Below, in pieces: positions 5,849 through 8,617 of a DNA stretch of 8,617 nucleotides. Below the pieces are notes generated by a model. The model was not told where the DNA came from. It was given only the letters and a program-made list of their open reading frames with translations, and did no database searches. Origin of the DNA: Campylobacteraceae bacterium (GTDB lineage: Bacteria > Campylobacterota > Campylobacteria > Campylobacterales > Sulfurovaceae); NCBI GenBank assembly GCA_027063325.1, contig JAMOSA010000221.1:1-8617 (forward strand), given 5' to 3'. The translations under genes were made by a program, and so were the position numbers. Numbering within the stretch: position 1 is the stretch's first letter; the number at the start of each line of letters is the position of its first letter.

Positions 5849-8053
5849 TTATATAGAATCAACAATCTCATTTAGAGTATTGCTAGGTCTCATTGCTTTT
5901 GTAGCTTTGTCATCATCTGGATGGTAATAACCACCAATATCTTGAGCATTACCCTCTACAGCTAGTAGTTCACTTAAAATTTTATCTTCATTCTCTGCCA
6001 ATGCCTTGGCTACTGGAGCAAACTTCTCTGCCAACTCTTTATCTTCACTATTTGCAAGAGCTTCTGCCCAATATTTAGCCAAATAGAAGTGAGAAGCTTT
6101 ATTGTCTGGTTCTCCACACTTTCTGCTTGGCGAATTATCATTATCAAGATATGCTTCATTTGCTTTATCTAAAGCTTCACAAATCTCTTTTACTTTCTCA
6201 TCACCTGTTTTATTGTAAATCATTCTAAGAGATTCTGCAAGAGCTAAAAATTCTCCAAGACTATCCCATCTTAGGTGACCCTCTTTGATAAATTGCTCAA
6301 CATGCTTAGGAGCTGAACCACCAGCACCAGTTTCAAACAATCCACCACCAGCAAGAAGAGGAACAATACTCATCATCTTGGCACTAGTACCAAGCTCTAA
6401 GATTGGGAATAGATCAGTTAGATAATCTCTGAGTACATTTCCTGTAACACTAATAGTATTAAGCCCTGCTCTACTTCTTTTTACTGTATATCTCATAGCC
6501 AACTCTGGTGCCATTATATGGAACTCAATTGGCTCTTTTTCAAGATACTCAGGTAAATACTCTACTACTCTTTTTATAAGATTTGAATCATGAGCTCTAT
6601 TGCTATCTAACCAGAATACTATAGGATCACCAGTTAATTTACCTCTTTCATGAGCTAATCTAATCCAATCTTTTACAGCAATATCTTTTACTTTATAAGC
6701 TCTCCAGATATCACCTTTGCTTACCTTATGGCTCATTAATACATTGCCATTAGCATCTTTTACTACCATTTCACCATCTTCTGCTACTTTGAATGTGAAT
6801 GGATGAGAGCCATACTCTTCTGCTTTTTTAGCCATTAGACCAACATTTGAAACATGCCCCATAGTTGTTACATCAAATTGACCATTTACTTTGCAATCTT
6901 CTAATATCTCTTTATACATTCTTGCATAAGTTCTGTCTGGAATTACAGCTACAGTCTCTTGAAGCTCTCCATCTTTGTTCCACATTTTTCCACCCTCACG
7001 AATAACAGGTGGCATAGATGCATCAATAATAATATCATTTGAAGCATGTAGATTTGTAATACCATTATCACTATCAACCATAGCTATATTTGGTTGTTTT
7101 TCATATACAGCTTGAATTGCTTCTTTGATCTCTTTTTGCTTATCTTCTGGAAGTTTAGATAGCTTTTTTTCTAAATCACCCATACCAAGATCTGGATTTA
7201 CACCAATCTCTTCAAACTCTTTTGCATATTTGTCAAACACATCTTTGTAGAATACTTTTACAGCATGACCAAATATAATAGGATCAGATACTTTCATCAT
7301 TGTAGCTTTTAGGTGAATTGACCACAATAGATCTTTATCTCTTGCATCCTCTACTGTTTGAGCCAAAAAGCTACTTAGTGCATCTGTACTCAAAAATGAG
7401 CTTGATACTATCTCTTTGGCTTCTACATCAAAACTCTTTAACTCTTTACCATTTAATTCAATAGTTAATGTAGTATCCTTATCAATAATTACAGATTGTT
7501 CATTTGCATAAAAATCATTATCATTCATATGTGCTACATATGCTTTACAATCTGGTGCAAATGGCTTAAGTCTGTGTGGATGCTTTTGTGCATACTTTTT
7601 AACTGCAGCTGCTGCTCTTCTATCTGAGTTACCCTCTCTAAGTACTGGGTTTACAGCACTACCAAGGCAAGTTGCATATCTCTCTTTGATAGCTTTTTCC
7701 TCTTCTGTTTGTGGCTCTTCAGGAAAATCAGGTATATTGTACCCTTGCTCTTGAAGCTCTGCAATACACTCTTTTAATTGAGGAATTGAAGCTGAAATAT
7801 TAGGAAGCTTGATAATATTAGCCTCAGGCTTTTTTACAAGTTCACCAAGATATGCCAACTCATCAGCAATCTTTTGCTCTTCAGTAAGATAATCAGCAAA
7901 AGTAGCCAAAACTCTACCGGCCAAAGATATATCTCTCTCTTCTACATTTACCCCTGCTTCTTTTGCAAAAGCTTGTACTATAGGTAGTAGTGAATATGTA
8001 GCAAGTGCCGGTGCCTCATCTATTTTTGTCCATACAATAGTTGGTTTACTCAT
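5849..8053 (-). CDS. icd: NADP-dependent isocitrate dehydrogenase, monomeric type
   Basis: It interconverts isocitrate and 2-oxoglutarate + CO2 with NADP(H); in organisms with a reductive TCA cycle it runs toward carboxylation. The 734-residue length fits the large monomeric family, not the roughly 420-residue dimeric enzyme. Substrate residues S132, N135, R139 and R145 (SAVNPVLREGNSDR, 132-145) fall at the same numbers as in Azotobacter vinelandii IDH. Lys254 (TMMKVSDP) and the metal-site acids D344, D543 and D547 have clear counterparts. H584 (APKHVEQ) and R595 (LRWDS) match the NADP-selecting His and Arg of that enzyme. The start at 8053 has AGGAGA nine nt upstream; an in-frame extension to 8089 adds 12 residues that look like leader. 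The gene probably has its own promoter in the divergent spacer and is loosely linked to mdh downstream. Confidence 0.97.
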   Translation of the reverse strand: MSKPTIVWTKIDEAPALATYSLLPIVQAFAKEAGVNVEERDISLAGRVLATFADYLTEEQKIADELAYLGELVKKPEANIIKLPNISASIPQLKECIAELQEQGYNIPDFPEEPQTEEEKAIKERYATCLGSAVNPVLREGNSDRRAAAAVKKYAQKHPHRLKPFAPDCKAYVAHMNDNDFYANEQSVIIDKDTTLTIELNGKELKSFDVEAKEIVSSSFLSTDALSSFLAQTVEDARDKDLLWSIHLKATMMKVSDPIIFGHAVKVFYKDVFDKYAKEFEEIGVNPDLGMGDLEKKLSKLPEDKQKEIKEAIQAVYEKQPNIAMVDSDNGITNLHASNDIIIDASMPPVIREGGKMWNKDGELQETVAVIPDRTYARMYKEILEDCKVNGQFDVTTMGHVSNVGLMAKKAEEYGSHPFTFKVAEDGEMVVKDANGNVLMSHKVSKGDIWRAYKVKDIAVKDWIRLAHERGKLTGDPIVFWLDSNRAHDSNLIKRVVEYLPEYLEKEPIEFHIMAPELAMRYTVKRSRAGLNTISVTGNVLRDYLTDLFPILELGTSAKMMSIVPLLAGGGLFETGAGGSAPKHVEQFIKEGHLRWDSLGEFLALAESLRMIYNKTGDEKVKEICEALDKANEAYLDNDNSPSRKCGEPDNKASHFYLAKYWAEALANSEDKELAEKFAPVAKALAENEDKILSELLAVEGNAQDIGGYYHPDDDKATKAMRPSNTLNEIVDSI

Positions 8054-8093
8054 ATTTGTGCATCTCCTGCATTTTGGTATATTTGACACATTT

Positions 8094-8099
8094 ATTATA
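8094..8099 (-). promoter_or_regulatory. Candidate -10 (TATAAT) for icd
   Basis: A perfect TATAAT reads leftward at 8099-8094, giving a start near 8087 and a 34-nt leader with the AGGAGA ribosome binding site. No clear -35 is seen. A second weaker box (TATACT, 8129-8124) lies further upstream. Confidence 0.4.
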
Positions 8100-8126
8100 T
8101 TTGAAATCTCTATTTAGCTACTAAAG

Positions 8127-8218
8127 TATAGTTATAACTCTCTTTAGTTTTATAGTTATGTTTCATATTGATACACTTTTAGGGTATAAAAGGCTCTCTC
8201 TCTATCGGTATATAGTTA
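8127..8218. repeat. Three TATAGTTA repeats upstream of icd
   Basis: TATAGTTAT occurs at 8127-8135 and 8151-8159 (24 nt apart) and TATAGTTA at 8211-8218, 60 nt further on. All are in the same orientation. The first copy includes the palindrome GTTATAAC (8131-8138). Direct repeats in a promoter region can be sites for a response regulator, but no known consensus is recognised, and AT-rich DNA makes chance copies possible. Confidence 0.35.
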
Positions 8219-8226
8219 CAAATAGC

Positions 8227-8249
8227 AACACTTCGAAAAAAAAAGTGTT
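8227..8249. repeat. Inverted repeat AACACTT / AAGTGTT
   Basis: Seven-nt arms at 8227-8233 and 8243-8249 pair perfectly around a 9-nt A-rich centre. No T-run follows on either strand, so it is better viewed as a possible operator than as a terminator. Confidence 0.4.
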
Positions 8250-8269
8250 AAAAAAAATTAATTATGATG

Positions 8270-8294
8270 AATGATCATTAAAAATAATTATTTT
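8270..8294. promoter_or_regulatory. Two adjacent palindromes upstream of the edge gene
   Basis: AATGATCATT (8270-8279) and AAAATAATTATTTT (8281-8294) are perfect palindromes of 10 and 14 nt, about 20-45 nt upstream of the candidate -35. The second loosely resembles AT-rich Fur-type boxes, but the match is partial and base composition makes chance matches easy. Confidence 0.3.
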
Positions 8295-8315
8295 ATTTTA
8301 AATTTAGAAATTTTA

Positions 8316-8345
8316 TTGACTTTAATATTATTATTATGATAGTAT
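8316..8345 (+). promoter_or_regulatory. Candidate sigma-70 promoter for the right-edge gene
   Basis: TTGACT (8316-8321) and TAGTAT (8340-8345) are 18 nt apart, which would start transcription about 20 nt before the ATG at 8375. The overlapping TATGAT at 8335-8340 is a better -10 match but would leave only 13 nt of spacing. Confidence 0.35.
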
Positions 8346-8374
8346 TAACTAATATTGGAGTTAAGGAGAGAAGA

Positions 8375-8617
8375 ATGAACAGGATTTTAAGTGCTGGAGT
8401 GGTAGTAATACTACTATCAATATCCATAATAGAGTACAACAGTGTACAGCAAAATCATATTGCAAACAGTATGAAAAGTACTATAGAGACTGCTATCAAA
8501 CAGAGTAAAATAAGTCACCATATTGCAAATATGATAGAGTCATCAAATTCTCATAATAAAAATTTATCTAATGTAAAAGAGTATTTTCATACACTCTATC
8601 AGGGGCAAGAGAGACTC
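8375..8617 (+). CDS. N-terminus of an unrecognised membrane-anchored protein (partial)
   Basis: The first 81 codons are open to the window edge. AAGGAGAG at 8363-8370 is an excellent ribosome binding site, four nt before the ATG, and fixes the start. After one arginine (R3), residues 4-19 are strongly hydrophobic (ILSAGVVVILLSISII) and form a single membrane helix or uncleaved signal anchor. No lipobox cysteine is present. The following part (about 25-81) is polar, with many Ser, Asn, His, Lys and Glu, and could be the start of a periplasmic helical sensor region such as in chemoreceptors, histidine kinases or diguanylate cyclases. The family cannot be named from this fragment. It is divergent from icd. 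Confidence 0.75.
   Translation, partial: MNRILSAGVVVILLSISIIEYNSVQQNHIANSMKSTIETAIKQSKISHHIANMIESSNSHNKNLSNVKEYFHTLYQGQERL

Larger units (their letters stand above)
8054..8374. other. Divergent intergenic region, 321 nt
   Basis: No gene is seen here. It holds the icd ribosome binding site and a TATAAT, three copies of TATAGTTA, an AACACTT/AAGTGTT inverted repeat, two adjacent palindromes and a candidate promoter for the plus-strand gene at the right edge. Composition becomes extremely AT-rich from about 8250 onward. The number of short symmetric elements suggests regulated expression on at least one side. Confidence 0.6.

Noticed and set aside
8083..8088. Perfect TTGACA as a plus-strand -35
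   Set aside because: It lies in the icd leader, with no matching -10 at 16-18 nt and no plus-strand gene until 8375.
8054..8089. N-terminal extension of icd with a CRRC motif
   Set aside because: The 12 extra residues are not part of monomeric IDH; numbering from 8053 matches the A. vinelandii active-site positions, and AGGAGA precedes that start.
8227..8249. Intrinsic terminator
   Set aside because: The stem is perfect but no T-run follows on either strand; the A-run is in the loop and on the wrong side.

Overview
The window is AT-rich and holds seven complete, recognisable genes, one probable transposase-derived gene and two genes cut by the window edges. AT-rich codon use and three enzymes found together (a monomeric NADP-type isocitrate dehydrogenase, an LDH-like malate dehydrogenase and a two-subunit class I fumarase), next to [NiFe]-hydrogenase maturation genes, suggest a Campylobacterota (Epsilonproteobacteria) genome. 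It is plausibly a hydrogen- and sulfur-oxidising relative of Sulfurimonas or Sulfurovum. That placement is inference from gene content, not from a search.

Layout from left to right. At 1-244 there is the edge of an unrecognised gene and a perfect hairpin that probably terminates transcription. At 245-2430, on the minus strand, hypB-hypC-hypD form a tight operon: the hypB stop runs straight into the hypC ribosome binding site, and hypC overlaps hypD. At 2431-2568 is a divergent intergenic region with a good -10 and a dyad for hypB. At 2569-3276, on the plus strand, is a compact protein with a zinc ribbon, a helix-turn-helix and remnants of an IS1595-type DDE domain. It has no visible IS ends, and its stop codon overlaps the fumB stop.

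At 3273-5688, on the minus strand, mdh-fumA-fumB form an operon with 11-nt gaps and ribosome binding sites placed directly at or after the preceding stops. At 5689-5848 lies a 160-nt spacer with three potential RNA hairpins, two of which cannot form together. At 5849-8053, on the minus strand, is icd. At 8054-8374 is a 321-nt divergent intergenic region full of short repeats and palindromes. From 8375 to the right edge is the start of a plus-strand protein with an N-terminal membrane segment.

Working together: icd, mdh and fumAB catalyse isocitrate/2-oxoglutarate, malate/oxaloacetate and fumarate/malate interconversion. These steps serve either an oxidative or a reductive TCA cycle. HypB, HypC and HypD insert nickel and assemble the Fe(CN)2CO group of [NiFe] hydrogenases, so H2 could supply reductant for the carbon cycle. 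hypA, hypE and hypF and the hydrogenase structural genes are not in the window.

The most interesting points are the probably domesticated transposase-like gene between hypBCD and the fum operon, the hairpin encoded inside its 3' end that is placed to serve fumB, and the alternative RNA structures in the icd-mdh spacer. I saw no CRISPR array, tRNA, rRNA or intact mobile element.
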